A DNA stretch of 64,000 bases from Pseudomonas hygromyciniae (GTDB lineage Bacteria; Pseudomonadota; Gammaproteobacteria; Pseudomonadales; Pseudomonadaceae). The DNA is taken from positions 1,734,501 through 1,798,500 of the forward strand of contig NZ_CP070506.1 in assembly GCF_016925675.1 (NCBI RefSeq), read 5' to 3'. The translations under genes and the position numbers were made by a program. The notes below the pieces were generated by a model. It had not been told where the DNA came from and did no database searches. It was given only the letters and a program-made list of their open reading frames with translations. How positions within the stretch are numbered: the first letter of the stretch is position 1; every line of letters starts with the position of its first letter. Shown here piece after piece: positions 35,499-44,612 of this stretch.

Positions 35499-36238
35499 CC
35501 CTGCTGGGCACCGGCGATGCCCGCCAAGTTCCGGTGTATGGCTGCGAATGCGCGGCCTGTGCCCTGGCGCGCAGCGATGAACGCTTGCGCCGCCGCGAGT
35601 GCAGCGCGCTGATCGAGTGCGGCGAGCAGCGCTGGTTGATCGACAGCGGGCTGACAGACCTGACCGAGCGCTTCGCGCCACGCAGCCTCAACGGCATTCT
35701 GCAGACCCACTACCACGCCGATCATGCCCAGGGCCTGTTGCATCTGCGCTGGGGCCAGGGCCTGATCATTCCCGTGCATGGCCCGGCAGACCCCGAAGGC
35801 CTGTCGGACCTGTACAAACACCCCGGCATCCTTGATTTCAGCCAGCCCTTTGCCGAGTTCGAGACTCGGCAGTTTGGCGAGTTGGCGGTCACCGCGTTGC
35901 CTCTGCAACATTCCAAGCTGACGTTCGGTTATCTGCTGCAAGGGCAGGGGCGGCGCCTGGCCTATCTGACCGACACTACGGGCCTGCCGCCGGCGACCAT
36001 TGCCTGGTTGCGGCGCGAGCCCCTGGACGTAATGGTCATCGACTGCTCCATGCCACCCCAACCCCAGGCGCCGCGCAATCACAATGACCTGACGTTGGCC
36101 CTGCACTGCATCGACGCGTGCGGCGCCGAGCTTGGCGTGTTGACCCACGTCGGGCACACGTTGGATGCCTGGCTGTTGCAGCATCGCGCTGAACTGCCGG
36201 GGCATGTGACGGTGGGCTGGGATGGGCGGGTGCTTTAA
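35489..36238 (+). CDS. phnP: Cyclic ribose phosphate phosphodiesterase PhnP
   Basis: The 249-residue metallo-beta-lactamase-fold enzyme has the metal motif THYHADHAQG near residue 75 and the extra structural zinc site YGCECAAC near residue 20, a PhnP hallmark. It opens ribose-1,2-cyclic-phosphate-5-phosphate, the product of PhnJ. It overlaps phnN by ten bases and ends the phn locus. No phnO acetyltransferase is present. Confidence 0.95.
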   Translation: MRLTLLGTGDARQVPVYGCECAACALARSDERLRRRECSALIECGEQRWLIDSGLTDLTERFAPRSLNGILQTHYHADHAQGLLHLRWGQGLIIPVHGPADPEGLSDLYKHPGILDFSQPFAEFETRQFGELAVTALPLQHSKLTFGYLLQGQGRRLAYLTDTTGLPPATIAWLRREPLDVMVIDCSMPPQPQAPRNHNDLTLALHCIDACGAELGVLTHVGHTLDAWLLQHRAELPGHVTVGWDGRVL

Positions 36239-36303
36239 CCCAAGTCCTGCGGCTTTTCAATATCCGGCAAAACAACCGCCAGTCAGCCTCGATAAATCTG
36301 TGC

Positions 36304-36332
36304 TTGAGTAAAGATAACTCTAGGGTTACTTT
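36304..36332 (+). promoter_or_regulatory. Putative hicAB promoter with internal operator
   Basis: TTGAGT (36304-36309) and TACTTT (36327-36332) are spaced by 17 bases, a weak sigma-70 match. AACTCTAGGGTT (36316-36327), a near-perfect palindrome, sits between them, a suitable place for autoregulation by HicB. Confidence 0.4.
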
Positions 36333-36359
36333 TATTCAGGCCGGAGCAAGGAGGCTGTG

Positions 36360-36548
36360 GTGCAAAGCAGGCTATTGATCAAGGAACTGCAAGCGGCGGG
36401 CTGGGTGCTGGATCGGGTCACGGGCAGCCATCATATTTTCACTCATCGCTATAACCCGTACACGATACCGGTGCCCCATCCCAAGAAGGACCTGCCCTTG
36501 GGCACCGTACGAAGTATCAGGCAGCGCGCCGGGCTGTTTTCGTTCTAG
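36360..36548 (+). CDS. hicA: HicA-type mRNA interferase toxin
   Basis: The 62-residue protein has the HicA double-stranded-RNA-binding-like fold: LIKELQAAGWVLDRVTGSHH with the catalytic His, then the TIPVPHPKKDLPLGTVRSI segment. HicA toxins cleave mRNA and are neutralised by HicB. The GTG at 36360 has AAGGAGG at good spacing; a GTG three bases earlier would be too close. hicB follows after 23 bases. The pair sits just after phnP, in a stretch of accessory genes. Confidence 0.92.
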   Translation: MQSRLLIKELQAAGWVLDRVTGSHHIFTHRYNPYTIPVPHPKKDLPLGTVRSIRQRAGLFSF

Positions 36549-36571
36549 AGCGGTTTTTCAGGAGAATATTC

Positions 36572-36976
36572 ATGCAATACCCAATCTGTATCGAATGGGG
36601 CGATGACTTTACCGCCACCGGTATCCAGATCCCCGACATTCCTGGTGCAGTGACCGCCGGGGACAGTTTTGAAGAGGCGTACAACGCAGCGGTCGAAGTG
36701 GCGCACATCATGCTGCAGGAGATGGCGAGTGAAGGCCGGGCGATTCCCATGCCGACCTCAGTCGCGGCGTACCACGGCAACGACGAATACGCGGGCATGG
36801 GCTGGGGCATGCTGGAGCTCGATATCTCGCCTTATCTGGGCAAGACCGAGAAGGTCAATGTGACATTGCCAGGCTATGTGATCCAGCGCATTGACCGGTA
36901 TGTGCGCGAACACAAGGTGAAGAGCCGCTCGTCATTCCTGGCGGATGCGGCGCTGGAGAAGTTGGTGCGTTCTTAG
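36572..36976 (+). CDS. hicB: HicB-family antitoxin
   Basis: The 134-residue protein has an N-terminal HicB partial RNase H-like domain (YPICIEWGDDF, VTAGDSFEEAYNAAVEVAH). The C-terminal ribbon-helix-helix DNA-binding region (VNVTLPGYVIQRIDRYVREH) should allow autorepression. The start follows CAGGAGAAT. The toxin-first order is the commonest for HicAB. Confidence 0.93.
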   Translation: MQYPICIEWGDDFTATGIQIPDIPGAVTAGDSFEEAYNAAVEVAHIMLQEMASEGRAIPMPTSVAAYHGNDEYAGMGWGMLELDISPYLGKTEKVNVTLPGYVIQRIDRYVREHKVKSRSSFLADAALEKLVRS

Positions 36977-37312
36977 GTGTGCACGGCGGAATGTAGATCG
37001 GATGTTTCTTGAACTGCTGACGATTTGGCTTAAAAAATTCTCTGCCTTTTTGCGTTTTTTTATGGCTGTCAGCGACTTGAACATGAATTCTCGAGACTGA
37101 TTAACCCGCAGGTTTTGTAAGAATCCATGTGTTTTGTCAGCAAACCAGACGGCAGGCCAACGCGTTTCAATCAGACGCAAAGCGCGGGTGGCGGGGTGAT
37201 TTCCTGCATGAAAGATTAGGCGCGGATGACGGTGACCGATGCAGCTTTCTGCGATGAAAGTTGACGCATTGGAAACCTGTTATCCCAGCCATCAATCGAT
37301 TCGGAGATCACC
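36977..37312. other. Non-coding, AT-richer gap between hicB and the metalloprotease
   Basis: No credible coding frame, REP or terminator was seen. Base composition is visibly more AT-rich than the flanks (for example around 37020-37070), as in many promoter regions and recently acquired DNA. A small hairpin, CTTTC-TGCGAT-GAAAG, is near 37245. It probably contains the protease promoter, which was not identified. Confidence 0.5.
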
Positions 37313-38800
37313 ATGAGTCAAATCAACAACGCGGCTACCCAGCCTGGTTGCCGCTCGCCAGAACTGTATGGAGCGGCCAAGGAGCAGTTTTCCGCTCGCG
37401 GGAAACGCTCTATCAGTACTGATCAGGCTGCCCAGTACCTTACGCGAGAGGGGACGCGCTTTCATGATCGGGATAAGGATGGCAAGACCCAGGTTTCTTT
37501 CAGCTTGAGTGGTTTCACCGAGCAGCAAAAAACCTGTGCCCGCCGGGCGATGCAGGCTTGGCAAGACGTGGCCGATATCAGTTTTCATGAGAATGCCCGA
37601 AAGGCTGACGGTTCTATTCATGTATCCGGCGCCAATCACATGGACAGGGGCGTGGCATGGCGATCTGGAGCGCAAAACGCCAAGACGAGTGCGCTGATCG
37701 GCACCAAAGGCGTGTCAAATGACCCAAAGCTTGGGAGCCATTTTCACACCACGATGATTCACGAGATCGGCCATTGTCTTGGGCTTTCACATCCCGGTGA
37801 TTACAACGGCGGCGGATCGTACGTGAACAGTGCCAAGTTTGCGCAGGATACAAAGGCTGGCACCGTCATGAGTTATTGGTCTGAACGCGAGAACGCTGGT
37901 CACGACTTCAAAAACAAGGGGCCCTCGGCGCCCATGATGTACGACATCGCGGCGGTCCAGAGGCTTTACGGTGCCAACCACGCTACCCGCAACACTGACA
38001 CGACCTATGGCTTCAATTCCAACACCGGGCGCGAGGTGCTGAGCCTCAAGAGCGCTGCTGATTCAGCCGTATTTTGTGTGTGGGACGGTGGTGGGAACGA
38101 TACGTTGGATTTTTCCGGGTATTCGCAGAACCAGAACATTAATCTCAATGAGCAATCCTTCTCGGACGTTGGGGGAATGAAAGGTAATGTTTCCATCGCC
38201 AAGGGCGTGACACTGGAAAAATGCCATCGGCGGTTCAGGCAGTGACGTGCTGACGGGGGAACAATGCGGACAATCGTCTGAAGGGAGGAGGGGGGCAAGA
38301 CAGGCTGAAGGGGGGGAGGCGGCGCTGACACATTTGTCTATGACAAAGCCAGCGAGTCCACGCCGAAGAACCCAGATCTGATCGAGGACTTCACCAGTGG
38401 TGTCGACAAGATCGATGTATCCGGCGCCTTGCGAGAGGCCGGGATCAAGGACCTCAACTTCTCCAGTCAATTCAGTGGGCGACCCGGTAGTGCAGTGTTG
38501 AGCCACGATGCGAGTACAGGGCGTGGCAGCCTGGCTATCGACATGAGTGGAAACGGCCAACCTGACTTGCTGGTAAACACCGTGGGCAAGATTCAAGCAA
38601 GCGATGTAGTGACGAGTGCGCAGGCGCCAAAACCATCACCATCACCATCACCGGCACCGGCACCGGCACCGGCACCGGCACCGGCACCGGCACCTGCTCC
38701 CTCTCTACTCGCATCGCTGACGAGTATGCTGCAGACCGCTCTCATGATGATGCAGGGGCTCTTGCGCCTGTTGGAGAGAAGCCAGGCGGGGCACAGGTAA
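37313..38800 (+). pseudogene. Serralysin-type metalloprotease with RTX repeats and Pro-Ala tail, three apparent frameshifts
   Basis: The catalytic domain is intact: HEIGHCLGLSH (zinc site, first His at residue 150) and the Met-turn VMSYWSE define an M10B serralysin (AprA family). As written it stops after 310 residues. Removing one base from each of A5 at 38217-38221, G5 at 38255-38259 and G7 at 38310-38316 yields four clean RTX-type nonapeptides (GGSGSDVLT to GGGGADTFV). It then rejoins the original frame to 38800, 494 residues in total. The final 60 residues are unusual: a Pro-Ser/Pro-Ala run encoded by a hexanucleotide repeat, then a Leu/Met-rich helix. Such proteases leave by type I secretion, but no aprDEF-like genes or inhibitor gene are adjacent. 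GGAGAT precedes the start. Confidence 0.85.
38630..38700 (+). repeat. In-frame hexanucleotide microsatellite
   Basis: CCATCA (about three copies) passes into CCGGCA (about eight copies), coding for Pro-Ser and then Pro-Ala. The unit is a multiple of three, so slippage would change tail length without breaking the frame. Confidence 0.85.
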
Positions 38801-38820
38801 ACGCTAGGCGTTGGCCAATA

Positions 38821-40017
38821 TCAGGCGCTCACTGGTGAGGCGACTCTGGACACTCTCAGGAACCGCACCAGCGCCACCAGCGGGAACAGGCTGCCGACTA
38901 CGACCACTCCAAGCCAGCCGCCATGTTCGTACACGCTGCTGGCAATCGCCGAGCCGAAGGCGCCGCCGATGAAGATGCTGGTCATGTACAGCGCGTTCAA
39001 GCGGCTGCGGCTGCTGGCGTCGAGGGCATAGATGGCGCGCTGGCCGAGGACCATGTTCATCTGCACGCAGAAATCCAGGACCACGCCAGTCACTGCCAGG
39101 CCAATCACGCTGTAGATCGGGTGGATAAACGCCGGCAGAAAACTCAGCGCGGCAAACAGCATCGCCAGTAGCGAGGCGCGCTGGGTATGGCCGGCATCGG
39201 CCAGCCGCCCGCTGATGGGGGCGGCAATGGCGCCCAGGGCACCGACCAGGGCAAACAGGGCAATCTCGCTCTGGCTCAGGCCGTGGTTACGCGACAGCTC
39301 CACGGGGACGGCGGTCCAGAACAGGCTGAAGGCGGCAAACATACAGCCCTGGTAGAACGCCCGCTGACGCAGCAACGGTTGCTCGCGCAGCAGAGTGCCC
39401 AGCGAGCCCAGCAACTGGCCGTAACTGGCGCTGTGATCGGGCTGGCGCTTGGGCACGGTCAACAGCAGTACCACGCTGATCAGGGCCATCATCGCCGCAG
39501 CAACCATGAACATCGCGCGCCAGCCGAAGTGGTCAGCCACCAGGCTGGACACTGGCCGTGCCAGCAGGATGCCCAGCAACAGGCCGCCCATGATGCTGCC
39601 CACCACCCGGCCACGGGATTCGGCGGGCGCCAGGTGCGCGGCGAGGGGGATCAGGATCTGCACCGACACCGAGCTGAAGCCGATCAGCAACGACACCAGC
39701 AGGAACAGGTTCGGCTGCTCGGCGAAGGCCGCACCCAGCAGGCTGGCGATGGCGACCACGGTGGTGGTGATCATCAGCCGGCGGTTTTCCAACAGGTCGC
39801 CCAGTGGCACCAGGAAGAACAGGCCCAGGGCATAACCGATCTGGGTCAGGGACACGATCAGGCTGGCCATGGCGGGTGTCAGGCCGATATCCGGGGCGAT
39901 CAGTTCAATGATCGGTTGTGCGTAGTAGATATTGGCAACGATAGCGCCGCAGCAGAACGCGAACAGCAGCACCATGCCACGGGTCAGGGTGGTGGTCGCG
40001 GGTGGGGTAGCGATCAT
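38821..40017 (-). CDS. MFS transporter (drug efflux-like)
   Basis: The 398-residue protein has about 12 transmembrane helices. The MFS loop 2-3 motif appears as LGDLLENRRLM, with a related segment GRLADAGHTQRAS in the second half. It resembles the DHA1-type exporters, though the substrate cannot be told. It is a single gene, convergent with the protease gene, whose stop is 21 bases from its own. Confidence 0.85.
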   Translation of the reverse strand: MIATPPATTTLTRGMVLLFAFCCGAIVANIYYAQPIIELIAPDIGLTPAMASLIVSLTQIGYALGLFFLVPLGDLLENRRLMITTTVVAIASLLGAAFAEQPNLFLLVSLLIGFSSVSVQILIPLAAHLAPAESRGRVVGSIMGGLLLGILLARPVSSLVADHFGWRAMFMVAAAMMALISVVLLLTVPKRQPDHSASYGQLLGSLGTLLREQPLLRQRAFYQGCMFAAFSLFWTAVPVELSRNHGLSQSEIALFALVGALGAIAAPISGRLADAGHTQRASLLAMLFAALSFLPAFIHPIYSVIGLAVTGVVLDFCVQMNMVLGQRAIYALDASSRSRLNALYMTSIFIGGAFGSAIASSVYEHGGWLGVVVVGSLFPLVALVRFLRVSRVASPVSA

Positions 40018-40136
40018 GGTGTTCTCGTTAAAGCGGGGAAGGAGGACGTGAAGAGTAAAGGGTAGGCGAAGGAGGGGGTAAAGTGTTACTGATGATTTCA
40101 GTCATGCCTGGCATTGATGCCTTGCGCGCAAGCCAA

Positions 40137-40225
40137 TGTGGGAGCGGGCTTGCTCGCGAATGCGGTGTATCAGTCAAAAACTATTTGTCTGACCCACCGC
40201 ATTCGCGAGCAAGCCCGCTCCCACA
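40137..40225. repeat. REP pair between the MFS gene and sbp
   Basis: GTGGGAGCGGGCTTGCTCGC is mirrored by GCGAGCAAGCCCGCTCCCAC after a 40-base loop region. A further half copy, AGCCCGCTCTCACAT, follows at 40228-40242. Confidence 0.85.
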
Positions 40226-40246
40226 CAAGCCCGCTCTCACATTCAG

Positions 40247-41251
40247 TTATTGGCCGTTGTAGATCTGGTCGAACACCCCGCCATCATTGAAGTGCGTCTT
40301 TTGCACGGTGCGCCAGTCACCAAAGGTCTTCTCCACCGACAGGAAGTCGACTTTCGGGAAGCGGTCGGTGTACTTGGCCAGCACCTTCGGGTCCCGTGGA
40401 CGCAGGTAGTTGTTGGCTGCAATTTCCTGGCCTTCTGCCGACCACAGGTACTTCAGGTAGTCCTCGGCCACCGCACGGGTGCCTTTCTTCTCGACGACCT
40501 TGTCGACCACCGACACCGGTGGCTCGGCTTCGGCAGAGACGCTTGGGTAGATCACTTCGAACTGATCGCGGCCGAATTCACGGGCAATCATTTCTGCTTC
40601 GTTTTCAAAGGTCACCAGCACGTCGCCGATCTGGTTGGTCATGAACGTGGTCGTTGCGGCACGGCCACCGGTATCGAGCACCGGTGCCTGCTTGAACAGC
40701 TTGCCGACAAAATCCTTGGCCTTGTTTTCATCGCCGCCGTTCTTCAGCACATAGCCCCAGGCCGACAGGTAGGTATAGCGACCGTTACCGGAAGTCTTGG
40801 GGTTGGGCACGATCACCTGCACGCCATCCTTGAGCAGATCGGGCCAGTCTTTCAGGGCCTTGGGGTTGCCCTTGCGCACGATAAACACGGTGGCGGAAGT
40901 GAACGGCGCACTGTTGTTCGGCAGGCGGGTGACCCAGTTGTCCGGCACCAGTTTGCCGTTGTCCGCCAGGGCGTTGATATCGGTGGCCATGTTCATGGTG
41001 ATGACGTCAGCCGGCAGCCCGTCGATGACCGAACGCGCCTGTTTGCTGGAACCGCCGAAGGACATCTGCAAGGTCAACTTGTCGTCCGGGTGCTCGGCCT
41101 GCCAGTGCTTCTGGAACGCGGCGTTGTAATCCTTGTAGAAGTCGCGCATCACGTCATAGGAGACGTTGAGCAGGGTGGTCGAGGCGGCCTGGGCGCCGAT
41201 AGACAGGGCAAGGCCAGCGGCCAGGAGAGAAGCGCTAACGAGTTTTTTCAC
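40247..41251 (-). CDS. sbp: Sulfate-binding periplasmic protein
   Basis: The 334-residue periplasmic binding protein has a signal peptide (cleavage after AQA) and the family motifs LLNVSYDVMRDFYKDYN, NPKTSGNGRYTYLSAWG and FENEAEMIA. It delivers sulfate or thiosulfate to the CysTWA importer. The start codon is GTG. The other cys transport genes are not in the window, though sbp is often adjacent to or distant from them in Pseudomonas. Control by CysB is expected but no site was identified. Confidence 0.92.
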   Translation of the reverse strand: MKKLVSASLLAAGLALSIGAQAASTTLLNVSYDVMRDFYKDYNAAFQKHWQAEHPDDKLTLQMSFGGSSKQARSVIDGLPADVITMNMATDINALADNGKLVPDNWVTRLPNNSAPFTSATVFIVRKGNPKALKDWPDLLKDGVQVIVPNPKTSGNGRYTYLSAWGYVLKNGGDENKAKDFVGKLFKQAPVLDTGGRAATTTFMTNQIGDVLVTFENEAEMIAREFGRDQFEVIYPSVSAEAEPPVSVVDKVVEKKGTRAVAEDYLKYLWSAEGQEIAANNYLRPRDPKVLAKYTDRFPKVDFLSVEKTFGDWRTVQKTHFNDGGVFDQIYNGQ

Positions 41252-41344
41252 TGCTCATTCCTTGTTGTTCGAGAAGGTAGTGGCTTATAGCCCACGACTA
41301 TAGCCGGGGCTGCATAGACGTTTAAAGATTAAAAAGAACTTTGC

Positions 41345-42169
41345 TTATTCCACTTTCTGATAGAGCCCGTTGCCGCAGCGTGAACAGAAGGCCGCGTTGG
41401 GTTCATGGCTGCTTTTCTTGCACACCGGGCAATCGTGTTGCAGTTGCTCGCCGCGCATGGCGTTGGCCAGTTCGGCGGTGAAAATCCCGGTGGGCACGGC
41501 GATGATCGAGTAACCGGTGATCATCACCAACGATGAGATCACTTGGCCCAGCGGGGTCTTGGGCACGATGTCGCCAAAGCCCACAGTGGTCAGGGTCACG
41601 ATAGCCCAGTAGATGCCTTTGGGGATGCTGGTAAAACCGTGCTCCGGGCCTTCAATCACGTACATCAGGGTGCCGAACACCGTCACCAGGGTGCAGACGC
41701 TGACCAGGAACACCACGATCTTCTGCTTGCTGCCGCGCAGTGCCGACATCAGGTAGTTGGCTTGCTTGAGGTACGGGCTGAGCTTGAGCACGCGGAAGAT
41801 CCGCAACATGCGGATGATGCGGATAATCAGCAGGTACTGCGCGTCGCTGTAGTACAGGGCAAGGATGCCGGGGACGATGGCCAGCAAGTCCACCAGCCCA
41901 TAGAAACTGAAGGCATAGCGCAACGGCTTGGGCGAGCAATACAGGCGCAGGCCGTATTCGATGGCGAAGATCAGCGTGAAGCCCCACTCGATATAGGCCA
42001 GCACATTGGCGTAGTTCTGGTGGACCTGGTCGATGCTGTCGAGCATCACGATCACTATGCTTGCGAGGATGATCAGTAACAGGATGCCGTCAAAACGCCG
42101 CCCGGCCGCTGTGTCGCTCTGGAATACCATGACGTAAAGCCGCTGGCGCCAGTCGTTGTTGCTGTCCAT
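41345..42169 (-). CDS. Voltage-gated-type potassium channel with zinc ribbon
   Basis: The 274-residue protein has six transmembrane helices. S4 carries regularly spaced Arg (LLIIRIIRMLRIFRVLKLS). The pore loop has the selectivity filter TTVGFGD, typical of potassium channels. The C terminus has two CxxC pairs (DCPVCKK, FCSRCG), a probable zinc ribbon and an unusual addition to such channels. The ATG at 42169 (MDSNNDWRQRLY) was chosen. It starts 31 bases after the urea transporter gene on the same strand and may be cotranscribed with it. Confidence 0.9.
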   Translation of the reverse strand: MDSNNDWRQRLYVMVFQSDTAAGRRFDGILLLIILASIVIVMLDSIDQVHQNYANVLAYIEWGFTLIFAIEYGLRLYCSPKPLRYAFSFYGLVDLLAIVPGILALYYSDAQYLLIIRIIRMLRIFRVLKLSPYLKQANYLMSALRGSKQKIVVFLVSVCTLVTVFGTLMYVIEGPEHGFTSIPKGIYWAIVTLTTVGFGDIVPKTPLGQVISSLVMITGYSIIAVPTGIFTAELANAMRGEQLQHDCPVCKKSSHEPNAAFCSRCGNGLYQKVE

Positions 42170-42200
42170 GAAGTCCGCCTGAATCGAAGATCTGCGAAGC

Positions 42201-43076
42201 CTAGGGGGATTCGAACGGGCTGTCCATGTTGGCCCTGTGCCGCAGGCGCAGCGTTGCGCGCACCAGCCAGCAGGCAAGGATAAACGGCGCTGTCAGCGGC
42301 GCCAGGTGCAGGCCGGCAAAACCTGGGGCGAGCAGGCTTGCCAGGAGGATGCCGAGCACCGGCAGCCAGGGTTGGCGCCGGTACTGGCTGAGGGCCAGGG
42401 CGGCAAGCGCCGGGTTATAGCTATGTAGGCCGAGCAGGGCGCCGGCGGGGTCGTCGAGCAGCAGGCCGAGTGCCACGCCGCTGCTGGCGCCGAGCATCGC
42501 CCACAGCGCCGCGCGAGGGCTGGCCAGCAGCAGGCCAATGGCGATCAGCAAGCCGGCCAGTGGTTGATCCAACAGTATGATCTGGCCCAGGCCGACCAGT
42601 GGGGCGCCGAGCCAGGCGAGGGAGTCCGCTGGGGTTACCGGCAGCGCGGCGGGTGAGACCGTGCCGAGCAACAACCAGCCGATGGCCACGAAGGGCACGG
42701 TATAGGCCGGCAGGTCATCGCCATGGACCATGCGCTTGACCCATTGCCGGGTCAGGATCGCACTCAGGCCACCGCACGCCAGGATCAGCGGCGGTACCAG
42801 CGCCGACCAGGCGAAGTGCTGACTGATCAGCAACCCCAGCAACACACCGTTATAGCTATAGAGCCCGGCCTGGCGCTCGGCCTTGGGATAGTCGCGGCGC
42901 TGGGCGGTGAGCAAGCCGGCGACCCCGCCCAGCAGTGCACCGCCGAGCAGGGCCGGAGCGCAGGTGAGGATCGCCAGCAGGCACAGCAGGCCACACAGCG
43001 GGTGGCGCTGCAGGAATATCTGGCTGAAGCCGTTGAGCAGGGCTTCGGCCCAGTCGGGGCAGGTTGGGTTGGGCAT
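42201..43076 (-). CDS. Urea transporter family protein
   Basis: The 291-residue hydrophobic protein has about ten transmembrane helices in two inverted-like halves. Segments LLNGFSQIFLQRHPLCGLLC near the N terminus and LVGLGQIILLDQPLAGLLIA in the middle are the duplicated urea-transporter (UT) signature. It should act as a passive urea channel in the inner membrane. The ATG at 43076 (MPNPTCPDWAEALL) was chosen; the upstream frame runs into a REP. No urease genes are seen nearby. Confidence 0.88.
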   Translation of the reverse strand: MPNPTCPDWAEALLNGFSQIFLQRHPLCGLLCLLAILTCAPALLGGALLGGVAGLLTAQRRDYPKAERQAGLYSYNGVLLGLLISQHFAWSALVPPLILACGGLSAILTRQWVKRMVHGDDLPAYTVPFVAIGWLLLGTVSPAALPVTPADSLAWLGAPLVGLGQIILLDQPLAGLLIAIGLLLASPRAALWAMLGASSGVALGLLLDDPAGALLGLHSYNPALAALALSQYRRQPWLPVLGILLASLLAPGFAGLHLAPLTAPFILACWLVRATLRLRHRANMDSPFESP

Positions 43077-43104
43077 GGTGGGTAAGTCAGTAAGACCGAG
43101 TTGC

Positions 43105-43184
43105 CCCCATCGCGAGCAAGCCCGCTCCCACATTTTGATCTGCGAATACGGTGAAATGTGGGAGCGGGCTTGCTCGCGATGGGG
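43105..43184. repeat. REP pair between the urea transporter and pyk
   Basis: CCCCATCGCGAGCAAGCCCG is mirrored by CGGGCTTGCTCGCGATGGGG over a short loop, a nearly perfect 80-base palindrome. Confidence 0.87.
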
Positions 43185-43196
43185 CCAGAACAGGTG

Positions 43197-44612
43197 TTAG
43201 ATCAACGTCTCGATACGCAACGAGTTGGTCGACCCCGGCTGCCCAAAGGGCACCCCCGCGGTGATCAGCAACGTATCCCCACGCTGCGCCATGCCCTGGG
43301 CCTGGGCGATTTCCAGCGCCGTGGAACATACCTCGTCCACTTGCCGCAACCGATCATTGACCACCGAATGCACGCCCCAGGCCACGCTCAGGCGCCGGGC
43401 GGTGGACAGGTTCGGCGTGAGATTGAGGATCGGCACCGCCGGCCGTTCCCGCGCCGCGCGCAGGCTGGAGCTGCCCGACTCGCTGTAGTTCACCAGTACC
43501 GCCACCGGCAGGATGCTGCTGATCCGACGGATCGCGCAGCTGATGGCATCCGACACCGTGGCATCGGCCTTGGGTCGGCTCACATCCAGTTGGGTCTGGT
43601 AATCCGGGCCGTTCTCCACCTGGCGGATGATCTTGCTCATCATCTGCACCGCTTCCAGCGGGTATTCGCCAGAGGCGGTTTCGGCCGATAGCATCACCGC
43701 ATCGGTGCCCTCGGCCACGGCATTGGCCACATCCGTGACTTCGGCGCGGGTGGGTGCCGGCGAGAAACGCATGGACTCGAGCATCTGCGTGGCAACCACC
43801 ACCGGCTTGCCCAACTGGCGGCAGGTGCTGATGATGTCTTTCTGGATTTGCGGCACTCTCTCGGCCGGCACTTCCACACCCAGATCCCCTCTGGCGACCA
43901 TGATCGCATCGCTCAGCTCGGCGATTTCCTGCAGGTAGCGCACCGCCGAGGGTTTCTCGATCTTCGCCATCAAGAACGCCTTGTCGCCGATCAGCTCGCG
44001 GGCTTCGCGGATGTCTTCGGGACGCTGCACAAACGACAGCGCCACCCAGTCCACGCCCAGCTCCAGGCCGAAGCTCAGGTCGCGGCGGTCCTTGGCGGTC
44101 AGTGGGCTGAGTTCCAACAAGGCTTGTGGGACATTCACCCCTTTACGATCGGACAGTTCGCCGCCATTCAACACCGTGGTGTCGATCGCATCGGCATGTT
44201 TGGTAATCACCCGTAGGCGCAGCTTGCCGTCGTCCAGCAGCAGGTCCATGCCCGGTTCCAGGGCCTTGATGATTTCCGGATGGGGCAGGTTGACCCGGCG
44301 CTGGTCGCCCGGCGTGGGGTCGAGGTCCAGGCGCAACGCTTGGCCACGCACCAGTTGCACCTTGCCCTCGGCGAAACGCCCGACGCGCAATTTGGGCCCC
44401 TGCAGGTCCATCAGGATCCCCAGCGGGTAGTTGAGCTGGCGCTCGACCTGGCGGATCCACTGGTAGCGCTGGGCATGGTCGGCGTGATCGCCATGGCTGA
44501 AGTTCAGACGGAAGATATTTACCCCGGCTTGCACCAGTTCGCGGATGTCATCGATACCGTCGGTGGCAGGTCCCAGGGTGGCGAGGATTTTGACCTTCTT
44601 GTCAGGCGTCAT
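43197..44612 (-). CDS. pyk: Pyruvate kinase
   Basis: The 471-residue enzyme starts MTPDKKVKILATLGPATDG. It has RLNFSHGDHADH and the Lys/metal-site segment IMVARGDLGVEVPAE with MAKIEKP upstream. The C-terminal allosteric domain is present. It converts phosphoenolpyruvate and ADP to pyruvate and ATP. As the last gene of the glyoxylate cluster it drains glycerate-derived carbon to pyruvate. Its start overlaps the ttuD stop by eleven bases. Confidence 0.96.
   Translation of the reverse strand: MTPDKKVKILATLGPATDGIDDIRELVQAGVNIFRLNFSHGDHADHAQRYQWIRQVERQLNYPLGILMDLQGPKLRVGRFAEGKVQLVRGQALRLDLDPTPGDQRRVNLPHPEIIKALEPGMDLLLDDGKLRLRVITKHADAIDTTVLNGGELSDRKGVNVPQALLELSPLTAKDRRDLSFGLELGVDWVALSFVQRPEDIREARELIGDKAFLMAKIEKPSAVRYLQEIAELSDAIMVARGDLGVEVPAERVPQIQKDIISTCRQLGKPVVVATQMLESMRFSPAPTRAEVTDVANAVAEGTDAVMLSAETASGEYPLEAVQMMSKIIRQVENGPDYQTQLDVSRPKADATVSDAISCAIRRISSILPVAVLVNYSESGSSSLRAARERPAVPILNLTPNLSTARRLSVAWGVHSVVNDRLRQVDEVCSTALEIAQAQGMAQRGDTLLITAGVPFGQPGSTNSLRIETLI

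Noticed and set aside
38640..38700. Hexanucleotide repeat as an assembly collapse or a CRISPR remnant
   Set aside because: It keeps the reading frame of the serralysin tail and has no spacer structure; a coding microsatellite is the simplest reading.
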